Counted from the first letter of the stretch, positions 31,636-41,636 are shown. The stretch is DNA of 64,000 bases from JAJPHF01 sp035293805 (GCA_035293805.1 DATGMD010000038.1:51051-115050), one strand, 5' to 3'. Notes: generated by a model from the sequence alone, not told the origin. Numbers and translations are program-made.

Positions 31636-33021
31636 ATGAACGTCGTGTCTCGCCGCCTCAACCGTCGCACCTTGCTCGCGCTCGCGACCGTCGGGCTCGG
31701 CGGCATCGCCCTGCCGGTCGGGGCGGAGGCCTGGGTTCGCACGGCCCGCCACCCGCCCGCCGCGGTCCCCGCGCCCGCCCCGCCGCTCGCCGGCCTCCCG
31801 ACGGGGCCGCCGCCGGCCGAAGGCGTCGAGGTCACCTTGACCGCGACCTCCACCGCGGTCGCCCTCGACGGGGCGACCGTGCCGCTGAGCTTCGACGGCA
31901 CGTTCCCCGGCCCGCTCCTTCGGTTCCACGATGGCGATCACGTGCGGCTCACCTTCGTCAACCGCCTCGACGCGATGACCAACCTGCACCTTCACGGGCT
32001 GCACATTCCCCCCGCCGTCGACGACCCCTTCGTCCACCTCATGCCCGGGGAGTCGCGGCTGTACGAGTTCACCGTCCCGGCCGGCGCAGCCGGGACTTAC
32101 TGGTACCACCCGCACGAGCACGGCGCGCTGGAGGCCCAGATTCGCGGCGGCCTGGTGGGGCCGCTCGTCATCGCCGGGCCGCCGGACGATCTGCCCGAGC
32201 TACAGGCGGCGCAGGACGAGCTGCTCGTGTTCACGGCCCTGGGCGGTCGAGGCCGGGGAGCCGGCGGGGTGCTGGTCAACGGCCGCCCGCAGGCGACGGC
32301 AACGGCCACTAGCCCAACCGTCCGCCTGCGGCTGCTCAATGCTAGCGCCGACACCTTCCTCCGCCTCGGGCTCGAGGAGCTGACAGCGCACCTCGTCGCC
32401 ACCGACGGCGGCTTCATCGCCGAGCCGGTGCCGCTGGACGAGATCGCGCTGGCCCCGGGCGAGCGCGCCGAGGTGCTCGCCCAAGTCAGCCAACCAGGCA
32501 GTTACGGGCTCACGGCCCTCCCGTTCGGCGCCTTCGGCCGCGGCGGCGGGGTCGGCAGCGCCGCGCCAGTCTGGACGTTAACCGTCGCCTCGGCCATGAG
32601 CCCCGCGCCGCTGCCGCGCACCCTGGCGACCGTCCCACCGCTCGATCCCGCCGATGCCGTGGCCACGCGCCGCATCGTGCTCGACGGCGGGTTCCGCATC
32701 GACGGCCAGCGGTTCGACGAGGACCGCGTCGACGTGCAGGCGCGGCTCGGCACGTTGGAGGTCTGGGAGATCGAGAACGCGAGCGGTCAGCGCCACGCCT
32801 TCCACCTGCACACCTATTCGTTCCAGGTGCTGGCGCGCAACGACCAGCCAGAGCCGTATGCGGCCTGGCGCGACGTCGTGGCCCTTCCGCCGGGCGACCG
32901 GGTGCGCCTCGCCATCCCGTTCGCCGACTTCGGCGGCAAGACCGTCTTCCACTGCCACGTCGCGCGGCACAACGACCGGGGCATGATGGCCGTGCTGGAA
33001 GTGGCGGTCCCGACGAGCTGA
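31636..33021 (+). CDS. Tat-exported multicopper oxidase (laccase/CueO-like)
   Basis: 461 residues from the ATG at 31636, with GGGAG 8 bases upstream. A twin-arginine signal (SRRLNRRTLLALA) fits export of the folded copper enzyme. All four copper-binding blocks are present: HLHGLH (118-123), YWYHPHEHG (155-163), HAFHLHTY, and the C-terminal HCHVARHNDRGMM, with type-1 Cys and axial Met. Three cupredoxin domains fit the length. Likely roles are Cu(I), Mn(II) or phenol oxidation in the periplasm. It may serve copper tolerance together with the copper island 16 kb upstream. Confidence 0.92.
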   Translation: MNVVSRRLNRRTLLALATVGLGGIALPVGAEAWVRTARHPPAAVPAPAPPLAGLPTGPPPAEGVEVTLTATSTAVALDGATVPLSFDGTFPGPLLRFHDGDHVRLTFVNRLDAMTNLHLHGLHIPPAVDDPFVHLMPGESRLYEFTVPAGAAGTYWYHPHEHGALEAQIRGGLVGPLVIAGPPDDLPELQAAQDELLVFTALGGRGRGAGGVLVNGRPQATATATSPTVRLRLLNASADTFLRLGLEELTAHLVATDGGFIAEPVPLDEIALAPGERAEVLAQVSQPGSYGLTALPFGAFGRGGGVGSAAPVWTLTVASAMSPAPLPRTLATVPPLDPADAVATRRIVLDGGFRIDGQRFDEDRVDVQARLGTLEVWEIENASGQRHAFHLHTYSFQVLARNDQPEPYAAWRDVVALPPGDRVRLAIPFADFGGKTVFHCHVARHNDRGMMAVLEVAVPTS

Positions 33022-33095
33022 GCGCCGGCCGCGCTGGGCGAGGCGGGACGCGGGCCGCCCCAGCCCCCGCCCGAGCGCGCCGCGCCGCCCGCCGC

Positions 33096-34169
33096 TCAGC
33101 GGCCGGCGTACAGGCCGTCCACGTAGCCGCTCTGCTTGATCCGCTCCAGGTACTGGTTGTCGTAAAAGTCGCTCGGCGCCGCCGTCTTCGCGGCGGGCCG
33201 GTCGGAGGCCTGCAGCTGCGCCACGATGGCCGCCTCGGGCACGAGCTGGTCGCGGCTCCAGGTCGGCTCGTAGGCGTCGTAGGTCGCGCGCAGCGCCTCC
33301 TGGTCATCGGTGCGGAAATACTTCGCCAGCACGTCGATAGCGGTCTGCGGCTCCGCATGCGCGGTCGCCACCCCGCGCAGGTACGGCCGCAGGAACTGCT
33401 CGATCACCGCCGCGTGGCTGCTGGCGTACTCCCCGCGCACGATCATGCCCGCGCCGAAGTACGGCACGTCGAGCTGGCCCAGGTCCAGCAGCATCGTGCG
33501 GCCCTGCTTGATCGCCTGCACGTCGCGCGGCGGCGCGCTCATCGTCGCGTCCGCCAGCCCCGCCATGAACGCCTCGAACGACGCGTCGTTGTTCCCCGCG
33601 TACAGCATCGACACGTCGGTGTCTGGGTTCAGCCCGCTCAGCTCCAGCGCCTTCCGCGTGCCGTAGAAGCCCATCGATCCCGGCCGCGACGCCGATAGCG
33701 TCTTGCCCCGCAGGTCCTGCACGCTCTGGATGCCGGGGTTCGCGACGAGCTTGAACACCAGCCGCGTCTGCACCCCGGCCACGTAGCGCGTGACGGGACT
33801 GCCGTACTCCAGGTTGACGTCGATGCCCTCCGGGCCGACGATGGCCAGCGCCACGTCGTCCGCGAGCAGCGCCTGCATCGCCGCGCTCGCGCCGAGGAAC
33901 ACCGCCTCCAGGTCGAACCCCGCCTCGCGGAAGTAGCCCTGTTCCAGCGCCACCCAGAACGGCGTCGTGTTCGCGCTGAGCGCCGAGTAGGCGAACCGCA
34001 GCGGGACCGGCGCGGCCGGCGCGCTCGGGGCCGTGGCCACCGGCGGCACCGTGGCGCTGGCCGCCGTGGGCGCGGGCGCGGGCGGCGCGGCCGCGGGCGT
34101 GGGCGCACACGCCCCGCCGACCAGCCCCAGGGCCGCCGCCAGCAGCACCATCAATCCCACGCTGCGCAT
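33096..34169 (-). CDS. ABC transporter substrate-binding lipoprotein (NMT1/SsuA-like)
   Basis: 357 residues, ATG behind GGGGGAAGG. A lipobox (LGLVGGAC) precedes an Ala/Pro/Thr-rich linker. The domain is a type II periplasmic binding fold of the NMT1/TauA/SsuA kind: PFWVALEQGYFREAGFDLE, LADDVALAIVGPEGIDV, DLRGKTLSASRPGSMGFYGTRKALE and DATMSAPPRDVQAIKQG. These bind sulfonates, nitrate or pyrimidine precursors. No permease or ATPase gene is adjacent, so the partner transporter is elsewhere or lost. Confidence 0.88.
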   Translation of the reverse strand: MRSVGLMVLLAAALGLVGGACAPTPAAAPPAPAPTAASATVPPVATAPSAPAAPVPLRFAYSALSANTTPFWVALEQGYFREAGFDLEAVFLGASAAMQALLADDVALAIVGPEGIDVNLEYGSPVTRYVAGVQTRLVFKLVANPGIQSVQDLRGKTLSASRPGSMGFYGTRKALELSGLNPDTDVSMLYAGNNDASFEAFMAGLADATMSAPPRDVQAIKQGRTMLLDLGQLDVPYFGAGMIVRGEYASSHAAVIEQFLRPYLRGVATAHAEPQTAIDVLAKYFRTDDQEALRATYDAYEPTWSRDQLVPEAAIVAQLQASDRPAAKTAAPSDFYDNQYLERIKQSGYVDGLYAGR

Positions 34170-34787
34170 CGACCTTCCCCCCGGTTGCTCGCGTCGTACC
34201 TGGCGCCGGCTGAGCCGCTAGATCCGCCGGCCCCCTAACATGCCACCCATTACCGGTCCTGTCAACCGAGTCGGTGCCCTTCTAGCCCGCGGCTTCCAGG
34301 CCGCCGGGTACGATCGGCACGGTGGTGCCGCCGCCGCCCTGGAGGCTGCGACAGTTGGGCAAGGCGCTGATCAGCACCTTCCTCGGAATCAGCGCGAATT
34401 GTTGCAAATGTGGCCACCAGCTCATTGATTGGGTTTCGGCCCAGTCTATCGCCCTCCCTATATTTAGCGCCTACGTACGTGCTGCGAACGCTGCCAGCGC
34501 ATTGTGCTACGCCTCGGCGACTCTTTCGGCGCAATGCGATCTGTTACCGCCCCAGCAGCCCCTGTAACCGATCATTCTCGCAGATCGTTCCCGCTTGATG
34601 CTTGCCGCTGCGGCACGTCTCTGCTCTAAGACAATTCTATGTTACTTGCGCGAAGTTCGCGGTAACGCTCGCCATTCTCGTCCGTTTAGCTGGTTATCCT
34701 CGCCACACCCCACATAAGGGTGTAACAGAACGGCGGCGAGGACGGGATTCCGGCCCGCAGGCCGGATGGCTCGCGAGGAGGCGAGTG
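34170..34787. other. Gene-poor, lower-GC spacer
   Basis: No gene is well supported. GC is much lower than around it, especially 34400-34720. On the minus strand a 47-codon frame (34282-34425; MSWWPHLQQFALIPRKVL..., ending VPGGLEAAG) reads like the end of a protein, but it lacks a ribosome-binding site and a recognised family. It may be a gene remnant. The upstream region of the next plus-strand gene must lie here. Confidence 0.4.
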
Positions 34788-36431
34788 ATGCGCACGCGAC
34801 GGTCCACCGGTATCGTGCCGCTCGTAGTCGCCGTAAGTCTGCTCCTCTGGCCGCTCGGAGGGGGCGCCCCAGGCGTCGCCAACGCCGTCGGCGCCTCGCC
34901 CGACGCGCCGGCGTCCCTCCTGCACGCCGGGTCAACCAACGCCGTCCAGGGCCAGAACCTCACCACGCCGATCCCCGACGCGGGCTTGCAGACGCTCACG
35001 GAGATCACCGTCCCCGGCTGGACCTCGGCGAACGCCACCACCGACATCCTGTCCTTTGACCCGGTGCGGCTCGTCATGTACTTCCCGGACCGGGTGAACA
35101 ACGCCGTGGACGCCATCGATACCGGCACGAACACGCTGCTCGGCATGATCCCCATGCCCCCCGACTGCGTCAACGTCATGACGGCGCGTGGGCATGCTTG
35201 CCCTAGCGGCGTCCAGGTGGCCCCGGACCTCCGCAAGCTGCTGGTCACCGACCGGGGGAGTCGCATCTTCATCTTTGATATCAGCGGCACGCCCGTACCG
35301 CAGTCGATCCAGACCACCCTCACGCTCCCCAACGGCGCCAGTGGCGCCGACGAGCTGGACTACGATCCGCTCAACCACCGCGCCTACGTCAACAACGGCT
35401 CTGGCGCCTTCCCGCCCCCGGTCGGGCCGTTCGAGACCACGGTCGTGGACGTGGTGCGCAATGTCGTCCTCGGCGCGATCCCGCAGGTCGCGGCCCTCGA
35501 GCAGCCGCGCTTCAACCCCGTGGACGGGTTCATCTACAACAACGTTAGCGGCCTGTCCCAGACGCAGCGCATCGATCCGGCGCGGGGACGCGTCGGGGAG
35601 GTCGTGGCGACCTTCGCCATCACGGCCTGCCCCAGCGGCGCGACCGGCATCGACATCGATCCCGTGAGCGACGTCGCGGTGCTGGCGTGCGGCGCGCCCG
35701 ACCCGGTCCCGGTCTTGGACTTGACCACCGGGACGATCCGCCAGACCTTCCCACAGATCACCGGCGCCGACGGGATGTACTTCAACAACAACACCCGGCG
35801 CTGGTATCAGGCGAACAACAGCAACACCAACCCGAACGCCGACACGTGTCCAGTCGATACCATCGACGCGGGCAACCTGGTGCCGGTGGTCGGCGTGTTC
35901 GGAGCCGCGAAGGGTGGCGGCCGCGCCGTCAGTTTGATCGGCGTCCAGTGCTCGGTCGCCAACGGTCACAGTCTCGGCGTAGACCCGATCCACAACAACG
36001 TCTACGTGCCGGGCAAGGCGTTCCCCGCGAACGGGGGGCCGCCGGGCGTGGCCGTGTTCCATGACCCGAGCCCCTCGGCCCAGCGGCCGGTGAACCGGGC
36101 CCAGGCCGACCTCCAACCCCTTTCCGGCCAGATCGTCCAGGGGCAGGTGACGTTCCAGAACCAGGGGCGGGTGGTCTCCGCCAGCGTGAAGTACATCTCG
36201 CGCGAGGCCCCTTCCGAGCTGGTCATCACGACGACGGTCGGCAATGAGGTGGTGCGCTGCGCCGATGCCGACCCCGGGCGCGAGCGCGACGAGGGCCGCA
36301 ACGAGCTGGCGATCTGCCAGGGTCACATCATCGGGGCGCCGCTGATTCGCGGCGTGGTGCTGTTCGGGGTCGCCGGCAAGCTCTTCGCGAGCGGGACCAT
36401 CCACCGCGGCGCCGGCGAGCCGGACGACTAG
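34788..36431 (+). CDS. Secreted YVTN-type beta-propeller protein
   Basis: 547 residues from the ATG at 34788, with AGGAGG 6 bases upstream; earlier codons in the frame are not supported. Signal peptide: TGIVPLVVAVSLLLWPLGG. The body is built of propeller blades with D/N-rich turns: LSFDPVRLVMYFPDRVNNAVDAIDTGTN, VAPDLRKLLVTDRGS, LDYDPLNHRAYVNNGS, FNPVDGFIYNNVSG, IDIDPVSDVAVLACG and LGVDPIHNNVYVPGK. A C-terminal beta domain of about 110 residues follows. It is probably a surface or periplasmic binding protein. I recognise no enzymatic motif. A strong hairpin follows the gene. Confidence 0.7.
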   Translation: MRTRRSTGIVPLVVAVSLLLWPLGGGAPGVANAVGASPDAPASLLHAGSTNAVQGQNLTTPIPDAGLQTLTEITVPGWTSANATTDILSFDPVRLVMYFPDRVNNAVDAIDTGTNTLLGMIPMPPDCVNVMTARGHACPSGVQVAPDLRKLLVTDRGSRIFIFDISGTPVPQSIQTTLTLPNGASGADELDYDPLNHRAYVNNGSGAFPPPVGPFETTVVDVVRNVVLGAIPQVAALEQPRFNPVDGFIYNNVSGLSQTQRIDPARGRVGEVVATFAITACPSGATGIDIDPVSDVAVLACGAPDPVPVLDLTTGTIRQTFPQITGADGMYFNNNTRRWYQANNSNTNPNADTCPVDTIDAGNLVPVVGVFGAAKGGGRAVSLIGVQCSVANGHSLGVDPIHNNVYVPGKAFPANGGPPGVAVFHDPSPSAQRPVNRAQADLQPLSGQIVQGQVTFQNQGRVVSASVKYISREAPSELVITTTVGNEVVRCADADPGRERDEGRNELAICQGHIIGAPLIRGVVLFGVAGKLFASGTIHRGAGEPDD

Positions 36432-36440
36432 GGACCGGCC

Positions 36441-36485
36441 GGGGAGGGCGCGGGGCACGCTTGCAACGACGCCCGCGCCCTCCCC
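36441..36485 (+). terminator. GC-rich terminator hairpin
   Basis: GGGGAGGGCGCGGG pairs perfectly with CCCGCGCCCTCCCC (14 bp) across a 17-base loop, 9 bases after the propeller gene's stop codon. No U-run follows. Confidence 0.65.
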
Positions 36486-36689
36486 CACCGTAGCGTCGCC
36501 GGCCGGTGGATGACGAGGATCGCCCTCTTACGGCGTACGGACGGACGGGACGCGTGACCCGCCGCGCCGGCTGGGCGGGCCGCCCGGCCGGCGGCCGACC
36601 TTGCCGCTGCAGGCCGCTAGGTGCGCGCTGGCACCGCCGTCCTATAGGTCTGTTCCCGCCCAACCCACACTCTGGCCCGAGCCGGAGGC

Positions 36690-39600
36690 TTAGAAGGCGC
36701 TCGGCCCGCCGCCGGCCAGCGTTGGCCAGTCGCCGCAGCGGTCCACGACCGTGAACGAGGCCGTCGTCGCCTGCCCGGCCGTCGCGCGCCGCACCGTGAA
36801 CGTCGTCTGCGGCACGCCCGGCGGCGGCAGCGTCACCGTGAAGGCGCCGCTGCGGCCCGTCTGCCCGCCCACATCGATCAGCTCGTTGCTGGAGGGCCGC
36901 GGGTCGCCGAAGCGCAGCGCCAGCAGCAGGTTGTTCGCGCCGCTCGCCGTCACCGTGACCTGCAGGCTGCCCGGCGCGCCTGGCGCGGTCGTGACGGCCA
37001 CGCTGGGGCGCGGCGTGCAGCTCACCGGCAGCAGCGTGGCTGTGGCGGTCGGCGTCGCGGTCGCCGTGGCCGTCGCCGTGGCGGTCGCCGTCGCGGTGCC
37101 GGTCGCCGTCGCGGTCGCCGTGACCGTCGGCGTGGCCGTCGGCCCCAGCGTCGGCGTGGGCGTGGCGTCGTTCAGCTTGCTCAGGAAGGCGTCCAGCCCC
37201 CCCGCGCTCCCCGGCTGCCAGGGATTCCGCAGCGGAAAGTCCGTCGCCTGCGTGAAGCCCGCCACGTAAGCGTTGCCGCTGCCGTCCACGGCGATGCCCA
37301 GCCCCGCCTCGTCCACCTGCGCGCCGGCGCTGCTGCTGCCGCCCAGATAGGTCGAGTACACCAGCCCGTTCCCCGTCGCGTTCAGCTTCGTCACGAACAC
37401 GTCCGAGCCCTGCCCGCTCGTCAGCGTCGCCTGCAGCGGGTCCTGCGTGGGGAAGTTGCTGGCCCGCGTGTAACCCGTCACGTACGCGCTGCCCGTCCCA
37501 TCCACGGCCACGCCCTGCGCCGCCGTCTCGCCCAGCCCGCCGAGCAGCGCCGAGTACACGAGCGGTCCACTCGGCCCGAGTTTGGTGACGAACGCGAAGT
37601 CGCCGCAACAGTAGCCAAAGACCGCCGTCCGCGGAAACTGCGTCGAGAGCGCGCGGCCGGCCACGTAGGCGTTCCCGGCGCCGTCCACCGCAATCGCCCG
37701 GCCAACGTCCAGGTCGTCGCCGCCCAGGTAGGTCGAGTACACGTAGCCGTTCCCCAGAGCATTCAGCTTCGTCACGAACACGTCCGGGCACGGCGCGCTG
37801 AAGCCATTGCTGCCGCAGCGCGCGCGGAAGCCCCCGCCGTAGCTCTGCACGGCGTTCAGCGTCGGGAAGTTCGCGGAGTACGTCTCGCCCGTCACGTAGG
37901 CGTTCCCCGCGGCGTCCACGGCAACGGCCCGGCCCCGATCGACGTCCCCCCCGCCCAGGTATGTCGAGTACACCAGCGCCGAGCCTTGCGCGTTCAACTT
38001 CGTCAAGAACGCGTCGTTCAGCCCCGCCGGCGACGACTGCACCCCGCCCACGACCGGAAAGTTGGTCGACAGCGTCTCGCCCGTAACGTAGGCGTTGCCC
38101 CCGCTGTCGACCGCGATGCCGTAGGCCACGTCGCCGCCGTTGCCGCCCAGGAAGGTCGAGTAGGTCAGCGCCCCGCCCGGGCTGAGCTTCGCCACGAACG
38201 CGTCGAGCGGCGGGCTAGTCGGCTCCGTGCTGATCGTGCGGGCGTAGGCGCCCGCCGTGGTAGGGAAGTTCGCCGAGCGCGTGTACCCCGCGACGTAGGC
38301 GTTCCCGCTCGCGTCCACCGCGATGCCGAAGGCCTCGTCGTCGTTGCTACCGCCCAGGTACGTCGAGTACGCCACGCTGCCGAACGCGCTGAACTTCGTC
38401 ACGAACGCGTCGAAGGAGCCACCGCCGTAGGCGCTCTGGCTGGCGCTCAGCGCCGGGAAGTTCGTCGAGGCCGTCGAGCCAGCGACGTAGGCGTTGCCCG
38501 CGCCGTCCACGCCGACGCCAAAGGCCACGTCGGCGCCACTGCCGCCCAGGTACGTCGAGTACACCAGCACCGGGTCGATCACTAGCGGCCGGCCCCGATC
38601 GTACTCCCCGACCACGAGCCCCACCGCGGGCAGCATTCCCCCCGCCGCCCCCGCCATCCGGTCCGTACGCTGCGCGCCGTCCTCGTCTGTAGGACCGCTG
38701 CTTGCCACGCCCTGCCCGGTCGCCCGCTCGGCCGGTATCGCGGCGCTGCCTGGTGTCCCCCGCTCGGTCATCCCCTCGGCCGGTGCCGCGGCGCTTGCCG
38801 CCTCTGCTACCTCGTCTGCCACCCCCCAGCGCACGACATAATCACCCGCGACTTCTCGCCGGGCACCGTCGATCTCCTGGTAGATCCGGGGCTTGCGCTG
38901 CCGCAGCTCCCCGCCGCCCACCTCCAGCACCAGGTCGCCGTCCGCATCCACCGCCACGCGGTCCGCCCCCGCGAAGCGCAGCCGAATCCCGCCCGGATCG
39001 GCCCCCGGCGCCACCACGAAGTCGTACTCCAGCTGCCCCTCGCGGCCGTAGTAGACCAGGTCCACACCGTCGTATACATCGTGGTAGCGCACCCGTGCGT
39101 AAGTCGGGAGGTTCGTGCGCCAGCGCGCGGGATCGCTGCCCAGATAGTAGTGGGCGACGCCCGGCAGCGGCTCCTCGCCCGTGCTCGCCGGCGCCGCGTT
39201 CGCGCCAACCAGCTGCATCCGCAGCGCGGTCGCGGCCGGCGCCTTCTCCCCGTCGGCGCCACCCGCCGCGAGCGACACCCGGCGGCCGTCCGGCAAGACA
39301 ACCGCCGCTCCCGCAGCGGCCGCCGGCGCCCCCAGGCCGCTGTCCGCCACGGGAGCCGCAGCGGCGACACCGCCCTTCCCGTCCGGACCGGTGTCCGGCG
39401 CACCGGTCGCCACGACGGCAGGGGCAACGCCGACCGTCGCGCCCCGGCCACCATCCGCGGCCGTCGTGCCCGCGCCGCCATCCGTCACGGCGGCAGTCGC
39501 GGCAGCCGCCGTCGCGCCCGCGCCGGTATCGACCGCCCCGGCCGCCGCGACGGCGCCATCCCCCCCGGCGCCCGCCCGCAACCCCAGGACCGCCTCGCTC

Positions 39601-39971
39601 GCACCCAGCAACAGCGAGTAGCCCGCGCCGCGCGCCACGAACCGCGTGGCCGCGTCGGCCTGGCCCAGGTTCGGCTCGAAGCGCAGCGGCAACCCGTCAT
39701 AAACGCGCCGCATGCTCGCCGCCGCCGCCTGCGCCCCCGCCGCCCCTGCCGCCAGCCCCTCGCCCGCCGGCGCCATTCCCAGCGTCCGCACGCCCGCCGC
39801 CGGCGCCGCCCGCGCCACCTGCGCGCCCGCCGCCGGCCCCGCCGGTGCGCCGGCCGCCGCCTCGCTCGTCGGTCCCGGCAGCCCGTTCGCCCCCGCCAGC
39901 ACCAGCGCCACCAGCGCCGCGATCGCCCCCGCCCGCCGCCGGCCGCCGCGCCCCAGGCCCCCACCCGCCAT
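36690..39971 (-). CDS. Large secreted SBBP-repeat beta-propeller protein
   Basis: 1093 residues from the ATG at 39969-39971, behind GGGAGGG. The signal peptide is Ala-rich (AGAIAALVALVLAGANG). The N-terminal domain (RFEPNLGQADAATRFVARGAGYSLLL, YHDVYDGVDLVYYG, LEYDFVVAPGADP) is the DUF7948-like module that precedes SBBP propellers. Seven SBBP units follow, each with VYSTYLGG, then IAVDGAGNAYVAG and a FP turn. A low-complexity Thr/Ala/Pro linker (TPTATPTVTATATATG type) leads to a C-terminal Ig-like domain with two Cys. Alanine/glycine-rich insertions occupy about residues 150-270. It is probably a cell-surface protein; the partner is unknown. Confidence 0.85.
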   Translation of the reverse strand: MAGGGLGRGGRRRAGAIAALVALVLAGANGLPGPTSEAAAGAPAGPAAGAQVARAAPAAGVRTLGMAPAGEGLAAGAAGAQAAAASMRRVYDGLPLRFEPNLGQADAATRFVARGAGYSLLLGASEAVLGLRAGAGGDGAVAAAGAVDTGAGATAAAATAAVTDGGAGTTAADGGRGATVGVAPAVVATGAPDTGPDGKGGVAAAAPVADSGLGAPAAAAGAAVVLPDGRRVSLAAGGADGEKAPAATALRMQLVGANAAPASTGEEPLPGVAHYYLGSDPARWRTNLPTYARVRYHDVYDGVDLVYYGREGQLEYDFVVAPGADPGGIRLRFAGADRVAVDADGDLVLEVGGGELRQRKPRIYQEIDGARREVAGDYVVRWGVADEVAEAASAAAPAEGMTERGTPGSAAIPAERATGQGVASSGPTDEDGAQRTDRMAGAAGGMLPAVGLVVGEYDRGRPLVIDPVLVYSTYLGGSGADVAFGVGVDGAGNAYVAGSTASTNFPALSASQSAYGGGSFDAFVTKFSAFGSVAYSTYLGGSNDDEAFGIAVDASGNAYVAGYTRSANFPTTAGAYARTISTEPTSPPLDAFVAKLSPGGALTYSTFLGGNGGDVAYGIAVDSGGNAYVTGETLSTNFPVVGGVQSSPAGLNDAFLTKLNAQGSALVYSTYLGGGDVDRGRAVAVDAAGNAYVTGETYSANFPTLNAVQSYGGGFRARCGSNGFSAPCPDVFVTKLNALGNGYVYSTYLGGDDLDVGRAIAVDGAGNAYVAGRALSTQFPRTAVFGYCCGDFAFVTKLGPSGPLVYSALLGGLGETAAQGVAVDGTGSAYVTGYTRASNFPTQDPLQATLTSGQGSDVFVTKLNATGNGLVYSTYLGGSSSAGAQVDEAGLGIAVDGSGNAYVAGFTQATDFPLRNPWQPGSAGGLDAFLSKLNDATPTPTLGPTATPTVTATATATGTATATATATATATATPTATATLLPVSCTPRPSVAVTTAPGAPGSLQVTVTASGANNLLLALRFGDPRPSSNELIDVGGQTGRSGAFTVTLPPPGVPQTTFTVRRATAGQATTASFTVVDRCGDWPTLAGGGPSAF

Positions 39972-40257
39972 CGTCGCCCTCCCCAGCGCGCGGCCTCTAC
40001 CTCCCGGGAATCGATGGGCCGCGTTGCGCGGCCCCATCATACACAGTTCGCGCGGCTCGTGGGCAACGGGCACGCGGCGGGGAATCGGCCTCCTCTCCGT
40101 CCAGACCGTCGAAACCGTCAACGAATCCGCCCGGCACCGCCAGCGCCCCCGCGACATCTTCAGCGCAAGCCGCGCCCCCAACTGGCGCAACCGCCTCACA
40201 CCTCGACGCTGGCCAGTCGCAGCATGGAAACCGCCCTCGAATGGGGGTGGACGGGGC

Positions 40258-40671
40258 TTACGGCTCCTGCCGCGTGATGCCGGGGATGCGATCAAAGTCG
40301 CGATCGAAGCTGTAAACGCTGGGAGCTCTCGTGCGCTCAACATGGGCAACGATCAGCGCGTCGGGGAAATCGAGGTTTGTGGAGCCATAGAGGCTGAGCG
40401 CTCGAATATACAGGCGTTTGCTCGGCAGCTTCACGCCTTTCAGACGGACGAATCGGGTCAGATATGCCGCGATGTCCTGTCGCGGCAAGTTGTACAGCGC
40501 CCAGGACGACAGCACTTGCACCGCTTCAACAAAGACCGCTTCACAAGTCGTGGCAGTCGCGGTGCCCAGTTCGAACTGGTCCATCAGGAGCGCGGCGCGC
40601 TGGCCTTGCTGGGGCTCATCGCGGGTGATGTAGCGGATGAGCACGTTCGTGTCGACGTAAGGCGGCGTCAA
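40258..40671 (-). CDS. PIN-domain ribonuclease (VapC-like toxin)
   Basis: 137 residues from a TTG whose last two bases overlap the antitoxin stop codon (TTGA). PIN acidic residues are seen in YVDTNVLIRY (Asp7), CEAVFVEAV (Glu), and LDFPDALIVAHVE (Asp pair), with a final Asp in SFDRDFDRIPG. This is the usual VapC-type Mg-dependent RNase site. Translational coupling to the AbrB-like gene marks a toxin-antitoxin pair. The target RNA is unknown; many VapCs cut tRNA or rRNA loops. Confidence 0.9.
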   Translation of the reverse strand: MTPPYVDTNVLIRYITRDEPQQGQRAALLMDQFELGTATATTCEAVFVEAVQVLSSWALYNLPRQDIAAYLTRFVRLKGVKLPSKRLYIRALSLYGSTNLDFPDALIVAHVERTRAPSVYSFDRDFDRIPGITRQEP

Positions 40672-40940
40672 GGCCGATCAAGTCCCTCGGTCGCTGCCCG
40701 CCCCGCGTGCTCCTCAGCGGCAATCTCCGTGATCTCCGCCCAGGTCCGCGCCGGGGTGAGCGCCGGCACCGACTGGTAGAAGTCCCGGATCGAGGTCCGC
40801 GTGGGCCGCAGCTTCACCGCGTCGCCCTCAACGGCCACCGTCACCGTGTCTCCCTCCTTGATCCCGAGACTCCGTCGAATGGCCGCTGGAATGGTCACCT
40901 GTCCTTTCCGAGTGACCACGGTCACCATCTCCGCTGCCAT
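40668..40940 (-). CDS. AbrB/SpoVT-type antitoxin of the VapBC-like pair
   Basis: 90 residues from the ATG at 40938-40940, with GGAGG 7 bases upstream. The N-terminal swapped-hairpin domain reads VTRKGQVTIPAAIRRSLGIKEGDTVTVAVEGDAVKLRP, a textbook AbrB/MazE motif for DNA binding. The C-terminal part (SIRDFYQSVPALTPARTWAEITEIAAEE) would wrap the toxin. As in related systems it probably neutralises the PIN protein and represses its own operon. Confidence 0.9.
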   Translation of the reverse strand: MAAEMVTVVTRKGQVTIPAAIRRSLGIKEGDTVTVAVEGDAVKLRPTRTSIRDFYQSVPALTPARTWAEITEIAAEEHAGRAATEGLDRP

Positions 40941-41064
40941 CACCCGTCCTCCGACACGCCACTACACCCGGTCTTAGTGTACGACACCCGCTCGGGAGCC
41001 GTCCGGCCGGGGCTGCCATCCGACCGCGCCTGCCGCCTTCGCCGCCGCGTGCCAACGAAGGTAA

Positions 41065-41085
41065 GGCAGGGGCTCGTCCCCTGCC
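41065..41085. repeat. GGCAGGGG palindrome
   Basis: GGCAGGGG-CTCGT-CCCCTGCC, an 8-bp stem. It is the same family as 21519-21539 and 41181-41201. Confidence 0.65.
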
Positions 41086-41180
41086 GCCCGACCGGGCCGG
41101 TTGCGGTCCCCTACTCCGGCGAGCACGAGGCGGCCCGGCCGGCGTTGCTGCTGTCCTCCATCATGGCAAAGGCGAGGTAG

Positions 41181-41201
41181 GGCGGGGACTCGTCCCCCGC
41201 C
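41181..41201. repeat. GGCGGGG palindrome
   Basis: GGCGGGG-ACTCGTC-CCCCGCC, a 7-bp stem. It is a variant of the 41065-41085 element. Confidence 0.6.
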
Positions 41202-41636
41202 GCCCGGCCGTCGCCATCAGGATCAAGCATCCTGAAAACCGCGCCAGGGAGGGGGCCTGGGACTCTCCCCCGGACCCCGCGCCCCCCGAAATCGCCTATA
41301 TCAGTAGACGCCCCATCATCCACACCGGAGGTGCCCCGCCGAACAGCCAGCCAGGTTTCCTCGCCCGAGCCACCCGAGCGGGGCCACCGGCCCTCCCCCC
41401 TTCCCTTTCGGCTGCGACGCGGAATACCGCCAGCGCCGCTGGGCGGGGGGTCAGGTCTCGGCCGTCCCAGGCGCGGCCGCCCGCTCCCACCCGTCGCGGC
41501 CCTCCCAGATGCCGGGCCCCTGCCCAGGTGCAGGCCGGCCCCATCGCTCCGCCCGGCCGCGACTATGTCCCGGCACCAAGGAAGCGCCTGCTCCGCGCAC
41601 CGCCCGGCGGCCTGACGTCCCCGCCGGGACCACCCG

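Noticed and set aside
34282..34425. 47-codon minus-strand frame in the lower-GC spacer
   Set aside because: It reads plausibly but has no ribosome-binding site, no family match and no partner gene, so it is noted only under the spacer.
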